Of a stretch of DNA of 64,000 nucleotides, positions 8,559 through 17,444 are shown piece by piece; the stretch's first letter is position 1; each line of letters begins with the position of its first letter. The notes under the pieces were generated by a model, which worked only from the letters and a program-made list of their open reading frames with translations, ran no database searches and had not been told where the DNA came from. The translations under genes and the position numbers were made by a program. Source of the DNA: Zoogloea dura (GTDB lineage: Bacteria > Pseudomonadota > Gammaproteobacteria > Burkholderiales > Rhodocyclaceae); contig NZ_JABBGA010000001.1 of assembly GCF_012927165.1 (NCBI RefSeq), forward strand, positions 186,001-250,000. The letters run 5' to 3'.

Positions 8559-9671
8559 TCAGGGCATTCCGATAAGGCCGGCCACATGATCGGCCAGCGC
8601 CAGGCAGCAGGTCAGGCCTGGCGATTCGATCCCGAAGAGTTGCACCAGGCCGGGCAGCCCATGCTCGGCCGGGCCCATCACCCGGAAGTCTGCCGCGGGC
8701 TCGTCCGGGCCATGGATCTTCGGGCGGATTCCGGCATAGGCCGGCACCAGCGCGCCGTCAGGCAGCCCTGGCCAGTAGCGTCGCACCGCGGGATAGAAGG
8801 CTTCGGCCCGGGCCGGATCCACCCTGTAGCCCGGGCTGTCCACCCATTCCACGTCGGGTCCGAAGCGGGCCTGCCCGCCGAGATCAAGGGTGAGGTGAAC
8901 ACCCAGGCCGGCGGCCTCCGGAACGGGGTAGATCAGGTGGCTGAAAGGGCTTTTCCCCTGCAGGGCGAAGTAATTGCCCCGGGCGTAGCGCGGTTGCGGC
9001 AGTGTTTCGTGGCGCAGGCCGGTCAACTGGCGGGCCAGCGGCAGGGCACCCAGGCCGGCTGCGTTCACCAGCTTGCGGGCATGCAGGGTCAGCGGGCTTG
9101 CTCCATCCACCTCCAGCACAAAACCATCGCTGTGGACCCGCCCTCCGAGTACCGGGGCGTGGGTGGCCAGGCTTGCGCCATGGGCTTCCGCATCGCCCAG
9201 CAGGGCGAGCATCAGCCCGTGGCTGTCGATGATGCCGGTGTCGGGGGAGAGGAGGGCGCCGGCGCAGTGAAGGGCGGGTTCAAGCGCGCGTGCTTGGGCA
9301 GGATCGAGGTATTTCAGGCCTGACACGCCGTTGTGCTCCGCCTGCCGGGCGATGGCGTCGAGGCGGGGCAGCTGGGCGCTGTCGGTGGCCACCAGCAGCT
9401 TGCCGACGCGCCGGTGGGCAACATGCTTCTCCGCACAGTAGGCATAGAGTGCGTCACGCCCGGGCACGCACAGGCGGGCGCGCAGGGAGCCGGCGGGGTA
9501 GTAGAGGCCGGCATGGATCACCTCGCTGGAGCGGCTGGAGATGCCGCTGCCCCAGCTCGCGGCGGCTTCCAGGATCAGCACTTCGTGGCCTTGCCGGGCC
9601 AGGGCGCGCGCACAGGCCAGGCCGATCACACCGGCTCCGACCACGACGCAATCGACCCGCTCGAGGCTCAC
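8559..9671 (-). CDS. FAD-dependent oxidoreductase (DAO/LhgO-like)
   Basis: A 370-residue FAD enzyme of the D-amino-acid-oxidase superfamily, closest in pattern to L-2-hydroxyglutarate dehydrogenase-like proteins. The Rossmann loop is [20 protein letters not shown], followed by [14 protein letters not shown], a hallmark of the LhgO group, and a C-terminal FAD loop around [14 protein letters not shown]. The start is a GTG at 9671 that overlaps the stop of the upstream synthase gene (GTGA). The exact substrate is not deducible from sequence. Confidence 0.82.
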   Translation of the reverse strand: MSLERVDCVVVGAGVIGLACARALARQGHEVLILEAAASWGSGISSRSSEVIHAGLYYPAGSLRARLCVPGRDALYAYCAEKHVAHRRVGKLLVATDSAQLPRLDAIARQAEHNGVSGLKYLDPAQARALEPALHCAGALLSPDTGIIDSHGLMLALLGDAEAHGASLATHAPVLGGRVHSDGFVLEVDGASPLTLHARKLVNAAGLGALPLARQLTGLRHETLPQPRYARGNYFALQGKSPFSHLIYPVPEAAGLGVHLTLDLGGQARFGPDVEWVDSPGYRVDPARAEAFYPAVRRYWPGLPDGALVPAYAGIRPKIHGPDEPAADFRVMGPAEHGLPGLVQLFGIESPGLTCCLALADHVAGLIGMP

Positions 9672-10423
9672 AGGTGGAGCGCTCCGTCCGGCAGGCGCCC
9701 GGCCTTCTTCAGCCGGCGCAGGGTGGGCAGCAGGTCGAGGCCGGTGTTCGTCTTGAGCTCACGGGCGCGGGCCTCGAGTTGATCCAGCGGCACAGGGGCC
9801 TGCGCCGGGCTGGCGGCGGCCAGGGCGATCACGTTGCCGCTTTCGCACTCCGGCAGGTCGACCACCTGTCCATCAAAGGCTTTGCGGAGGCGCTGCAGCT
9901 GGGTCTTGAAGCCGCGCAACTGGCCGAACAGATTGACGCTGAGCAGGCCCTGCGGGGTCAGCCGCGCGCGGCAGGCTTCGTAGAAAGCCTGGGTGGCAAG
10001 CTCGCCGGCACGGGCGTGACGATCGAAGCCGTCGACCACGATCAGGTCCCACTGGCGCGGGTCGGTGTGGACGAAGCGGGCGCCATCGGCGATGACGACC
10101 TCCAGGCGTTCGTCCTCGTCCGGCAGGCGGAAGTACTGGCTGGCTACTGCGTGGACTTCCGCGGCGATCTCGACCACTGTCGTGCGGCTTTCCGGCAGGT
10201 GGCGGTGGATGAAGCGCACCAGCGAGCCGGCGCCCAGGCCGATCAGCAGGATCCGGGCTGGCCAGGGTTGCGGCCGCAGCAGCAGGCCAGCCAGCATCTC
10301 GCGGGTGTATTCCAGTTCAAGGGCGTCGGGCTTGCGCAGACGCATCGCGCCCTGGATCCACTCGGAGCCGAAATGCAGGTAGCGGACGCCGCCTTCTTCA
10401 CTGATGTCGATGGGGATGGGCAT
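9668..10423 (-). CDS. Spermidine synthase-like SAM/dcSAM-fold protein
   Basis: A 251-residue protein with the spermidine synthase Rossmann fold: [15 protein letters not shown] (cofactor loop), [16 protein letters not shown], and [20 protein letters not shown]. It lacks the full N-terminal beta-domain and the exact GGGDG motif of true SpeE, so it may be one of the many synthase-like proteins that do not make spermidine. The ATG at 10423 is preferred; an upstream in-frame start at 10483 adds 20 residues without similarity. Coupled by a 4-bp overlap to the oxidoreductase. Confidence 0.78.
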   Translation of the reverse strand: MPIPIDISEEGGVRYLHFGSEWIQGAMRLRKPDALELEYTREMLAGLLLRPQPWPARILLIGLGAGSLVRFIHRHLPESRTTVVEIAAEVHAVASQYFRLPDEDERLEVVIADGARFVHTDPRQWDLIVVDGFDRHARAGELATQAFYEACRARLTPQGLLSVNLFGQLRGFKTQLQRLRKAFDGQVVDLPECESGNVIALAAASPAQAPVPLDQLEARARELKTNTGLDLLPTLRRLKKAGRLPDGALHL

Positions 10424-10485
10424 TGAGAATCGGGTGTATCCTTTGTTGCATTGCAAAATAGCCATGTCGACCCACAGGATCAAAC

Positions 10486-10788
10486 ATGTCCACCTTTGAA
10501 AATTTTACCCAGGAGCTCGAGTCCATCGACATGGAGATCGCGCGCCTGGCCCAGTTGTGCGGCGTTCAGCTGCTGGAACCCGGCGTGGCCGAGGCGGTGC
10601 TGCGTGGCGACACCCACGTGTGCAACCAGGACAACCCGATCGCCTGGGACAAGATGCGCGGCCTGCTGGTCCTGCATTACCACGTGGTCACCGAGGCGGC
10701 GGCCACCGACGGCGTCGAGTCGGCAGCGGAAAGCGTGCGCAAGGCCCTCGAGACGGTGCTGGAGCGGATGCGCCCGAAGCAGCAGTGA
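10486..10788 (+). CDS. Conserved small protein of unknown function
   Basis: A 100-residue, acidic, helix-rich protein with no motif I recognise. An AGGA ribosome-binding site stands 7 bp upstream of the ATG. It ends 4 bp before the convergent mutS stop. Residues 1-30 (FENFTQELESIDMEIARLA) and 75-100 look helical. I infer a real gene from the RBS, codon use and compact placement; function unknown. Confidence 0.7.
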   Translation: MSTFENFTQELESIDMEIARLAQLCGVQLLEPGVAEAVLRGDTHVCNQDNPIAWDKMRGLLVLHYHVVTEAAATDGVESAAESVRKALETVLERMRPKQQ

Positions 10789-10792
10789 TTGC

Positions 10793-13423
10793 TCAGGACG
10801 CGGTTAGACGCTTCAGGTTGTAGAGGGCTTCCAGCGCCTCGCGTGGCGTCAGGGCGTCTGGGTCGATCTCCGCCAGTGCGCCGAGTACCGGGTGGGACGG
10901 GATCTCCGGCTCTTCGGCGGGCAGGCTGGCAAACAGGTCGGCCTGGGGGCCCGCATTGATCTCCCGGTTCTCCAGGCGGCGCAGGCGGCGCTTGGCGTCG
11001 CGCACGACGGCCGATGGAATCCCCGCCAGGGCTGCCACCTCGATCCCGTAACTCTGGCTGGCCGGGCCTTCCTCCAGGGCATGCAGGAAGACGATGCCGT
11101 GGTTGTGCTCGACCGCATCCAGGTGCACGTTGGCGCATTCCGGGTAGTCCTGGGCCAGGCGGGTCAGCTCGAAATAGTGGGTGGCAAACAGGGTCCAGCA
11201 GCGGTTCTTGTCGAGCAGGTGGCGGGCGATGGCCACCGCCAGGGCGACCCCGTCGAAGGTCGAGGTGCCGCGGCCGATCTCGTCCATCAGCACCAGGCTG
11301 CGCTCGGTGGCGCCATGCAGGATGGCGGCGGCCTCGGTCATCTCCACCATGAAGGTGGAGCGCCCGGAGGCCAGGTCGTCCGATGCGCCGATGCGGGTGA
11401 AGATGGCGTCGATCGGGCCGATGCGGGCTGCCGAGGCCGGCACGAAGCAGCCCACGTGGGCCAGCAGCACGATCAGCGCCACCTGGCGCATGGTGGTCGA
11501 TTTACCGCCCATGTTCGGGCCGGTGATCAGCAGCATGCGGCGGGTCGGGTCGAGACGACAGTCGTTGGGAATGAAGTTCTCCACCTGGCGCTCCACCACC
11601 GGGTGGCGGCCGGCGGTGATCTCGACACCGGGCTGCTCCGAGAAGACCGGCATGGCGTAGCCATAGCGGGCGGCGGCCTCGGCAAAGGCCGACAGACCGT
11701 CGAGCAGGGCGCAGGCGCGGGCGATGCGCTGGAAGCGCGGAATGTCGGTGGCCAGCTGTTCGAGGATGCCCTCGTAGAGCAGCTTCTCGCGAGCCAGGGC
11801 GCGTTCCTGGGCGGACAGGGCCTTGTCCTCGAAGGCCTTCAGTTCCGGCGTGATGAAGCGCTCGGCGTTCTTCAGGGTCTGACGGCGGCGGTAGTCGTCG
11901 GGCAGCTCGCCCTTGGCGGCGTTGGCCGCCGAGATCTCGATGTAGAAGCCATGGACCCGGTTGAACTCGACCTTCAGGTTGGCGATGCCGGTGCGTTCGC
12001 GCTCGCGGGCTTCGAGCTCCAGCAGGTAGGCCCCGCAGTTGGTCTGGATGCCGCGCAGCTCGTCCAGGTCGGCATCGAAGCCTTCGGCGATCACGCCGCC
12101 GTCGCGCAGCACGGTGGACGGCTCCGGGGCGATGGACCGGCTGAGCAGGTCCAGCGAGGCTTCCGGCGTGGCCAGCTCGTCGAGCATCTGCAGCAGCAGC
12201 GGCGCCTGCGGGTTGCCAAGCGCCGCACGCAATTCGGCCAGGCGGCCGATGCTGTCGCGCAGGGCGGAAAGGTCACGGGGACGCGCGCTGCGCAGGGCCA
12301 CCCGGGCAGTGATCCGCTCCACGTCCGAAACACCCCGCAGGATGCGTCGCACCGGTTCCACCGGGCCTTCGCCCAGCTCGCCCACGGCCATGTGGCGGTG
12401 GGCCGCGGCGTTGCGGTCGCACAGCGGGTGGTGCAGCGCATGGCGCAGCCAGCGCGAGCCCATGCTGGTGGCGCAGCTGTCGAGCAGGGAGAGGAGGGTG
12501 GGGGCCGCCTCGCCGCGCAGGGTCTCGGTGAGTTCCAGGTTGCGCCGGGTGGCGGCGTCAAGGCGCAGGTAGGCGCTGTCCCGCTCGGCCACCAGGGCGG
12601 TGATGTGGGCCAGGGCCTGGCGCTGGGTGGCGCGGGCGTAGTCGAACAGGGCGGCGGCGGCGGCCAGCGCAACCGGCATCTCGTCGGCGCCGAAGCCGGC
12701 CAGGTCGCGGGTGCCGAAATGGGTGGTGAGCAGGCGCCGCGCGGTTTCCGCGTCGAACTGCCAGTCAGCCAGGCGGCGCAGGCTGGGTGCCAGGTGCTCC
12801 AGCAAGGGCAGGCGCAGGCCGTCGGGGATCAGCACCTCGGCCGGGCGCAGGCGCTCGAACTGAGCGGCAAGCTGCGGCGCGTCACACTCCATGACCCGGA
12901 AATCGCCATTGGCCAGGTTGAGCCAAGCCAGGCCCAGCACGCCCCGGTGCAGGTTGACCGCCAGCAGCGGCGCGTCGGCCTTGTCGTCGAGCAGGGCCGC
13001 GTCGGTGAGCGTGCCCGGCGTGACGATGCGCGACACCGCCCGCTCCATCGGCCCCTTGGTGGCCCCGGGCTCGCCCACCTGTTCGGCGATGACCACCGAC
13101 TCGCCCAGCTTGACCAGCCGCGCCAGGTACTGCTCCACCGCATGATGCGGCACCCCGGCCATCTTGATCGGCATCCCGCCCGACGCCCCACGGGTGGTCA
13201 GGGTGATGTCCATCAGCCGCGCGGCCTTCTCGGCGTCCTCGAAGAACAGCTCGTAGAAGTCACCCATGCGGTAGAAAAGGAGGGTATCGGGGTGGTCGTT
13301 CTTGATGCGGAGGTACTGCTGCATCATCGGGGTGTGGCGGAGGATCTCATCCTCGGAAAGAAGCTGATTTCTAGCGCCATTTCCAGCAGCTATGCGGTTT
13401 TCGGGGGCGATCTGCTGTGTCAC
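10793..13423 (-). CDS. mutS: DNA mismatch repair protein MutS
   Basis: An 876-residue mismatch sensor ATPase. Domain I carries [16 protein letters not shown] and the mismatch-contacting [11 protein letters not shown]; the C-terminal ATPase has Walker [10 protein letters not shown], Walker [17 protein letters not shown] and a His switch region FATHYFELT. All key residues are intact. The first ~30 residues before HTPMMQQ do not resemble the usual MutS start and the only available initiation codon is a GTG at 13423, immediately next to the prophage. A GGCAGG ribosome-binding-like stretch lies 5 bp upstream. The N-terminal codons, start and promoter may therefore be prophage-derived. Confidence 0.95.
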   Translation of the reverse strand: MTQQIAPENRIAAGNGARNQLLSEDEILRHTPMMQQYLRIKNDHPDTLLFYRMGDFYELFFEDAEKAARLMDITLTTRGASGGMPIKMAGVPHHAVEQYLARLVKLGESVVIAEQVGEPGATKGPMERAVSRIVTPGTLTDAALLDDKADAPLLAVNLHRGVLGLAWLNLANGDFRVMECDAPQLAAQFERLRPAEVLIPDGLRLPLLEHLAPSLRRLADWQFDAETARRLLTTHFGTRDLAGFGADEMPVALAAAAALFDYARATQRQALAHITALVAERDSAYLRLDAATRRNLELTETLRGEAAPTLLSLLDSCATSMGSRWLRHALHHPLCDRNAAAHRHMAVGELGEGPVEPVRRILRGVSDVERITARVALRSARPRDLSALRDSIGRLAELRAALGNPQAPLLLQMLDELATPEASLDLLSRSIAPEPSTVLRDGGVIAEGFDADLDELRGIQTNCGAYLLELEARERERTGIANLKVEFNRVHGFYIEISAANAAKGELPDDYRRRQTLKNAERFITPELKAFEDKALSAQERALAREKLLYEGILEQLATDIPRFQRIARACALLDGLSAFAEAAARYGYAMPVFSEQPGVEITAGRHPVVERQVENFIPNDCRLDPTRRMLLITGPNMGGKSTTMRQVALIVLLAHVGCFVPASAARIGPIDAIFTRIGASDDLASGRSTFMVEMTEAAAILHGATERSLVLMDEIGRGTSTFDGVALAVAIARHLLDKNRCWTLFATHYFELTRLAQDYPECANVHLDAVEHNHGIVFLHALEEGPASQSYGIEVAALAGIPSAVVRDAKRRLRRLENREINAGPQADLFASLPAEEPEIPSHPVLGALAEIDPDALTPREALEALYNLKRLTAS

Positions 13424-13480
13424 TTGGGCCTGCCTATTTGGTATCTACTAATGATGAAACTTGCTAACACTTGCCTTTTT

Positions 13481-13573
13481 GGCGTAGGTTTCTTGCTTCG
13501 AAAAACATGAACCTACGCCAGCTTGGTCTGAGCCAACCTACGCCAGCTCGGTGGAAACCTAAAAGCTACGCCA
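13481..13573. repeat. Cluster of direct and inverted 10-18 bp repeats at the integrase start (attL region)
   Basis: AACCTACGCCAGCTTGGT (13510-13527) and AACCTACGCCAGCTCGGT (13535-13552) are direct repeats differing at one base, with a 25-bp period. GGCGTAGGTT at 13481-13490 is the inverted copy of their first ten bases, and AGCTACGCCA (13564-13573) is a partial third. Such arrays next to a tyrosine integrase usually are arm- or core-type binding sites, or an operator for the integrase promoter. Confidence 0.65.
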
Positions 13574-14868
13574 ATATGTTCGACGCAAGAGTCATGAAAG
13601 CTCTTCCGGAGGGGAGGCATCTTACCAGTCCGGACTTCCCTGGACTGCGACTCGTCTCGTCATCTGCCGGCAAGAGCTGGATCTACCGTTTCAAGAATGC
13701 TGAAGGGAAAATGAAGCAGGTGAAGGTCGGCGAATGGCCTGCGATGTCGGTGCATTCCGCCGTTGCCGAGTGGGAGAAGCTACGTTTGGCCAGGAATGCC
13801 GGCCAAGACCCAGCGGAAGCGAAACAGGAGGCTCGGCGAGTACGGGCCGAGGGGGCGGCCGCCAAGGCTGCTGAGAAGTCGGCTGCGGCCTATACCGTCG
13901 CAACGGTGTGTAACGACTACTACCGTGGATACGTCAGGCTGGCGCGGGCTAAGAAGGGCGCCGACGAGGTGGCGCGGATGTTCGACAAGATGCTGGGGGA
14001 TATCGGCCAGGTTCCCGCCCATACCTTGAGCAGGGCCCAGGCGTTCGAACTCATCCAAGCCTGGGCCGAGAAGGCCCCTGTGCAGGCGAAAAAGCTCCGC
14101 ATGGAACTCGGTGCCGCCTGGGACTATGCCATTGACGCAGGCGCGCTCCCCGAAACTACGCCGAACTGGTGGCGGCGCATCTTGAAGGGAAAGATTCGCT
14201 CGCGCGGGAAGGTGCAGGGAGGCGAGCGCATTGGGCTGGCCAAGCGCGTGTTATCCGAAGGTGAAGTTATCCAATTGATCCGGTGGTTGCCGAACTTCAC
14301 TTCCATCGTTGAGGATGCACTGGTTCTGTACCTTTGGACGGGAACGCGGGGATCTGAAATCTGCGGAATGGCGGGCAACGAAATACAGCAAGAAACCAGT
14401 GGGATTTGGTGGTGGACAGTCCCGAAGGAGCGGACGAAAAACGTTCATCGGGTACAGGCTGTCGATCTGCGCGTTCCGCTGTTTGGCCGTGCTCAGGACG
14501 TCATTCTTCGCAGGAAAGCACGATACGGGGACGGGCCGCTTTTTCCTGCCAGGGGCCTTCCCGGCAAGTCGATCGATCAGAGGACGGTTGGCGTGGCAGT
14601 GCATTTCCATCAACCGTATAGCGAGACGACGCCAGCGCGTGAGCGGCCTCGGCTTCCGGTTTCGAATTGGTCTCCGCATGATCTGAGGCGGACAGCCCGG
14701 ACAATGCTCGCTGCAATGGGATGTCCCGATGAGGTAGGGGAGGCAATTCTTGGGCACGTGCCGCCCGGCATTGTTGGCGTGTACAACCGCCATACCTACG
14801 ATGCCGAGCGTGTCACATGGCTCATGCGCCTTGCCGATCATCTTGAGAGACTGGCTTCGACCCGCTGA
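13507..14868 (+). CDS. int: Tyrosine recombinase, prophage integrase (P4-like)
   Basis: A 453-residue site-specific recombinase. An N-terminal arm-binding domain of the DUF4102 type (LTSPDFPGLRLVSSSAGKSW) is followed by a core-binding domain and the catalytic domain with R281 (GTRGSE), H391-R394 (HDLRR), H417 (LGH) and nucleophile Y426. The ATG at 13507 lies inside the repeat cluster, so translation might instead start at ATG 13576; an upstream TTG at 13471 is less likely. It is the only plus-strand gene before the immunity region and its 5' end faces mutS. Confidence 0.92.
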   Translation: MNLRQLGLSQPTPARWKPKSYANMFDARVMKALPEGRHLTSPDFPGLRLVSSSAGKSWIYRFKNAEGKMKQVKVGEWPAMSVHSAVAEWEKLRLARNAGQDPAEAKQEARRVRAEGAAAKAAEKSAAAYTVATVCNDYYRGYVRLARAKKGADEVARMFDKMLGDIGQVPAHTLSRAQAFELIQAWAEKAPVQAKKLRMELGAAWDYAIDAGALPETTPNWWRRILKGKIRSRGKVQGGERIGLAKRVLSEGEVIQLIRWLPNFTSIVEDALVLYLWTGTRGSEICGMAGNEIQQETSGIWWWTVPKERTKNVHRVQAVDLRVPLFGRAQDVILRRKARYGDGPLFPARGLPGKSIDQRTVGVAVHFHQPYSETTPARERPRLPVSNWSPHDLRRTARTMLAAMGCPDEVGEAILGHVPPGIVGVYNRHTYDAERVTWLMRLADHLERLASTR

Positions 14869-15097
14869 AGCGAGGCTTCTTGGCTCCCGTATTGGGGGGA
14901 GGGAGCAGATCGGACAAAGGACGGGATTCCGCCCACTCCTCCACCTCGCGTAGCAGCCAGCCTACGCGCCGGCCGGATAGCATCCGAGGCGCGGGGAAGT
15001 CCTTCTTTCGGACGAGTTCCTGTACGGTGGATGCGGACAGCGATACGATTTCGGCAGCCTCTTCCAGGGTGACGTAGAGTCGTTTCGGATTGGTCAC
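14822..15097 (-). CDS. AlpA-family helix-turn-helix protein (putative excisionase)
   Basis: A 91-residue MerR/AlpA-type DNA-binding protein: VTLEEAAEIVSLSASTVQELVRKKDFPAPR is the winged helix-turn-helix. Such proteins act as excisionases or integrase regulators. The GTG at 15097 overlaps the upstream gene's stop (GTGA). Its 3' end overlaps the convergent integrase by 47 bp. As the last gene of the leftward operon, it would be made when PL is active, the expected timing for an excision factor. Confidence 0.8.
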   Translation of the reverse strand: MTNPKRLYVTLEEAAEIVSLSASTVQELVRKKDFPAPRMLSGRRVGWLLREVEEWAESRPLSDLLPPPNTGAKKPRFSGSKPVSQDDRQGA

Positions 15098-15525
15098 TCT
15101 TCTTGATCCTTGGGGGGCTGGTCGTTGATCTTCCGCGCCGCGGCCCGGTCAATCCGCTCGATCTCGGCAAGGATCAGGGCGCCTGCTTTGACCAGTTCTC
15201 GGCGGCGGTCGCCAGTCGTTGCCTGCCACCCATCGGGCCGGATAGCTTCGCCCAGCGTGTCTCCATAGCCGTCCGGACCGCTCCATTCACGTGCTCCCGG
15301 GGGCATTGCGTAAAAGCAGGCAAGCGCGGCGATTTCGTCATTGACGTGCTCATCGTCATGCTCCGGCGTCCAGCCCTCGGCCTCTACCTGCCGGCGGCGC
15401 TCGGCCAGCACATCACGGGAGGCGAAGGTCGTCTGGCTCAGTTTGGAGAACAGGGCGTCGCGCTCCGCTTCCGCTTTTTCGGCTCTGGCCTTCCAGTAGT
15501 CGGCCTGTGTCGCAAACATGCTCAT
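15094..15525 (-). CDS. Conserved phage protein (WTPEHDD type)
   Basis: A 143-residue protein with an N-terminal coiled-coil (ADYWKARAEKAEAERDALF) and a conserved C-terminal core (EGWTPEHDDEH, then GDRRRELVKAGALILAEIER) found in many phages, function unknown. ATG 15525 is preferred because it lies just after the upstream gene's stop; the frame is open to 15576 but that part overlaps the upstream gene. Confidence 0.75.
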   Translation of the reverse strand: MSMFATQADYWKARAEKAEAERDALFSKLSQTTFASRDVLAERRRQVEAEGWTPEHDDEHVNDEIAALACFYAMPPGAREWSGPDGYGDTLGEAIRPDGWQATTGDRRRELVKAGALILAEIERIDRAAARKINDQPPKDQEE

Positions 15526-15539
15526 GGTCAGTTCCACCC

Positions 15540-16400
15540 TCAATCTCCTTTGGTCTGAGGGGCTACCCCCTGCCACTCGGCACCGCGCCGGGCAATACCG
15601 ACAGGCACGACCGCCAGCACTTCGGCACGGCCAGCGCCGGCGCGCACGGCAGCCAGCGCCGCCTCGCGGGCACGCTCGGGCTTCGTGAGCAGCCTCGGCT
15701 TGCGCTTCGGTGCCCGGACGAGATAACCGACGGCGGCATCGGCCACGTCCACCGCGTCGGACTGCTCCTGCAGCGCCTCGCGGGCCTGGCGCTCGACGAT
15801 CAGTTCGTTGCGCAGCCGGTCCGATTCGTTGATCGCATGGGCCAGGGCGTTGCGGGTGTTGGATACGTCGGTGACCAAGCTTCCGATCCGGGCCTCTTGT
15901 TCTTCCACCTGGATCTGCAGATCCGCAGTCTTGGACACCAGGGTGCCGAGCATCGCTTCGATGTGGCCGGCCAGATCACCCAGCATGACCCTGCCTTCCG
16001 TATCACCTACGGCAGTACGGATATCGGCGATCACGCCCAGGAGCGTGAAGTCCTCATGCTCAGCGGGTGCCGAGCCATCCCCTGCGGCACTGGGGCTATC
16101 GGTTTGCGCAGACCCCGCGACTTGCACCGAATCGCAAACTGCGGGTGTCTGCTCACCCTCTGACATGGGATTTCCCATATCGGCCTGAGGCTCCACGATC
16201 AGCAGGTAATACGGCGTCCCGCCTTGCCGCGGCTTCGATTCGATCATCCCCAGGTCGTACAGCGCCTTCAACTGCTTGCTGGCGGTGGGTTTGCTGGTGC
16301 CCATGGCCCGGGCTACCTCGGCGACGCAAAGGGCATCCTTGGCCTTCAGCAGGACGCCGTGGGCGGCGTTGATGGTGGTGATGTTCTCGGTGGCGTTCAT
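15540..16400 (-). CDS. Winged-helix phage protein with central coiled coil
   Basis: A 286-residue protein. Residues 10-70 form a winged helix-turn-helix (LCVAEVARAMGTSKPTASKQLKALYDLGMIESK) followed by an acidic linker, a coiled coil (about 120-215, TADLQIQVEEQEARIGSL and onward) and a basic Ala/Arg-rich C-terminus (PKRKPRLLTKPERAREAAL). It looks like a DNA-binding regulator or accessory replication protein; no specific function can be assigned. Overlaps its upstream neighbour by 4 bp (ATGA). Confidence 0.72.
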   Translation of the reverse strand: MNATENITTINAAHGVLLKAKDALCVAEVARAMGTSKPTASKQLKALYDLGMIESKPRQGGTPYYLLIVEPQADMGNPMSEGEQTPAVCDSVQVAGSAQTDSPSAAGDGSAPAEHEDFTLLGVIADIRTAVGDTEGRVMLGDLAGHIEAMLGTLVSKTADLQIQVEEQEARIGSLVTDVSNTRNALAHAINESDRLRNELIVERQAREALQEQSDAVDVADAAVGYLVRAPKRKPRLLTKPERAREAALAAVRAGAGRAEVLAVVPVGIARRGAEWQGVAPQTKGD

Positions 16401-16900
16401 GCTGCTCTCTCCATCTTCTCGAATTCCCAGGCGATCTGGGCAGTGGTGGCGGCGCTCTTGATCTGGCTGGGCAGCATCGAGCGCATGCGCTGCAGGTGGG
16501 CATCGAATTCGCGCCGGGCGTCAGCAACGAGCTCGGGCGTCAGCGTCAGGCCGGCGCCGAGGTAGCGGGAAAGCTGCTTGAGCGCGCGATTCGGCAACTT
16601 CTCGTCGATCCGTTCCAGGCAGTCGATCCAGCCTTCCAGGGCCGGCTGGATCTCAACCCACTCGCCGTATTCGACGGTGCCGTAGCCGGCGGGCATCTCC
16701 ATGACTGCCTTCCCTTTGATGGTTTGCACTTCACCATCGGCCAGCAGCTCGAACATGGCGCGCAAGGGGGCAGCCGCCTTGGCGATCATCATTTCGTGCA
16801 TCGCCATGTCGCAGGCGCTCCACTCCCAGGTGCTGAGCTTTCGAGGCGAAGCGTCGGCGATGGCGCTGAAGATGGGGCGCTCTTTGAAAGCGGGGCTCAT
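16397..16900 (-). CDS. Hypothetical phage protein
   Basis: A 167-residue, mostly helical protein without recognised motifs. It is bounded by ATGA overlaps on both sides, the pattern of this whole operon, which supports it as a real gene. The C-terminal third (DARREFDAHLQRMRSMLPSQ) looks amphipathic. Function unknown. Confidence 0.7.
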   Translation of the reverse strand: MSPAFKERPIFSAIADASPRKLSTWEWSACDMAMHEMMIAKAAAPLRAMFELLADGEVQTIKGKAVMEMPAGYGTVEYGEWVEIQPALEGWIDCLERIDEKLPNRALKQLSRYLGAGLTLTPELVADARREFDAHLQRMRSMLPSQIKSAATTAQIAWEFEKMERAA

Positions 16901-17199
16901 ACCGCCGTCCCCTCGGAGTCGTAGTGCCAGTTCGCCGTTGCCATTCCTGCAGCGCCGATACCGATGTGCTCATCAAGCATGAAGGCCCTATCGAAGCACT
17001 CGGGGCAGTAGAGATAGGCCCCTTCGCCCGGGCTGTCGGGGTCTTCCTTGAAATGCTTCGGCCAAGACTCCCGCGGATCGGGCTGGCTCTGGCCAATGGT
17101 CGAGCCAGGGATCTTGTAGAAGCAGGTGTGCGGGGCTGCTCCGTAGTAGGGGAAGAGGCAGTTCCCATCCTCGTCTGCGCAGAATTGGCAGGCCATCAT
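16897..17199 (-). CDS. Small phage protein with two CxxC pairs
   Basis: A 100-residue protein with CQFC near the N-terminus and CPEC at about residues 65-68, plus a Cys-His region between; this suggests a zinc-binding fold. A GGAGG ribosome-binding site lies just upstream, and the ATG overlaps the previous stop as ATGA. Function unknown. Confidence 0.68.
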   Translation of the reverse strand: MMACQFCADEDGNCLFPYYGAAPHTCFYKIPGSTIGQSQPDPRESWPKHFKEDPDSPGEGAYLYCPECFDRAFMLDEHIGIGAAGMATANWHYDSEGTAV

Positions 17200-17444
17200 G
17201 CATCCTCCCGCGCTCTGAGCATGGCGTCGGCCATTGCGTAGGAGATCTCGGCAACAATGGCCATTTGTTCGGATGAGCTTTCGACCAATGAATCCAGCTC
17301 CTTTGCCTGCCACGAATTGGACAAATACCCCTGCATCGCCTTCGCCGCGAGGTAGTCGCGCAAGGTCATGCCGTTGAAGTCGGCATCGTTCTGCAAGCCG
17401 GGAATTGGAAACGCCGGGCCGCCGTCCTTGGTCTTGTCGGGCAT
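17196..17444 (-). CDS. Conserved small phage protein (GMTLRDYLAAKAMQG family)
   Basis: An 82-residue protein containing DGGPAFPIPG and GMTLRDYLAAKAMQG, a combination found in many phage early regions with no known role. The ATG at 17444 shares one base with the stop of the upstream ATPase gene; a GTG at 17447 is an alternative. Confidence 0.75.
   Translation of the reverse strand: MPDKTKDGGPAFPIPGLQNDADFNGMTLRDYLAAKAMQGYLSNSWQAKELDSLVESSSEQMAIVAEISYAMADAMLRAREDA

Noticed and set aside
10892-13510. 872-residue plus-strand open frame opposite mutS
   Set aside because: It is the antisense shadow of high-GC mutS codons; MutS motifs are clear on the minus strand and the shadow has no domain.
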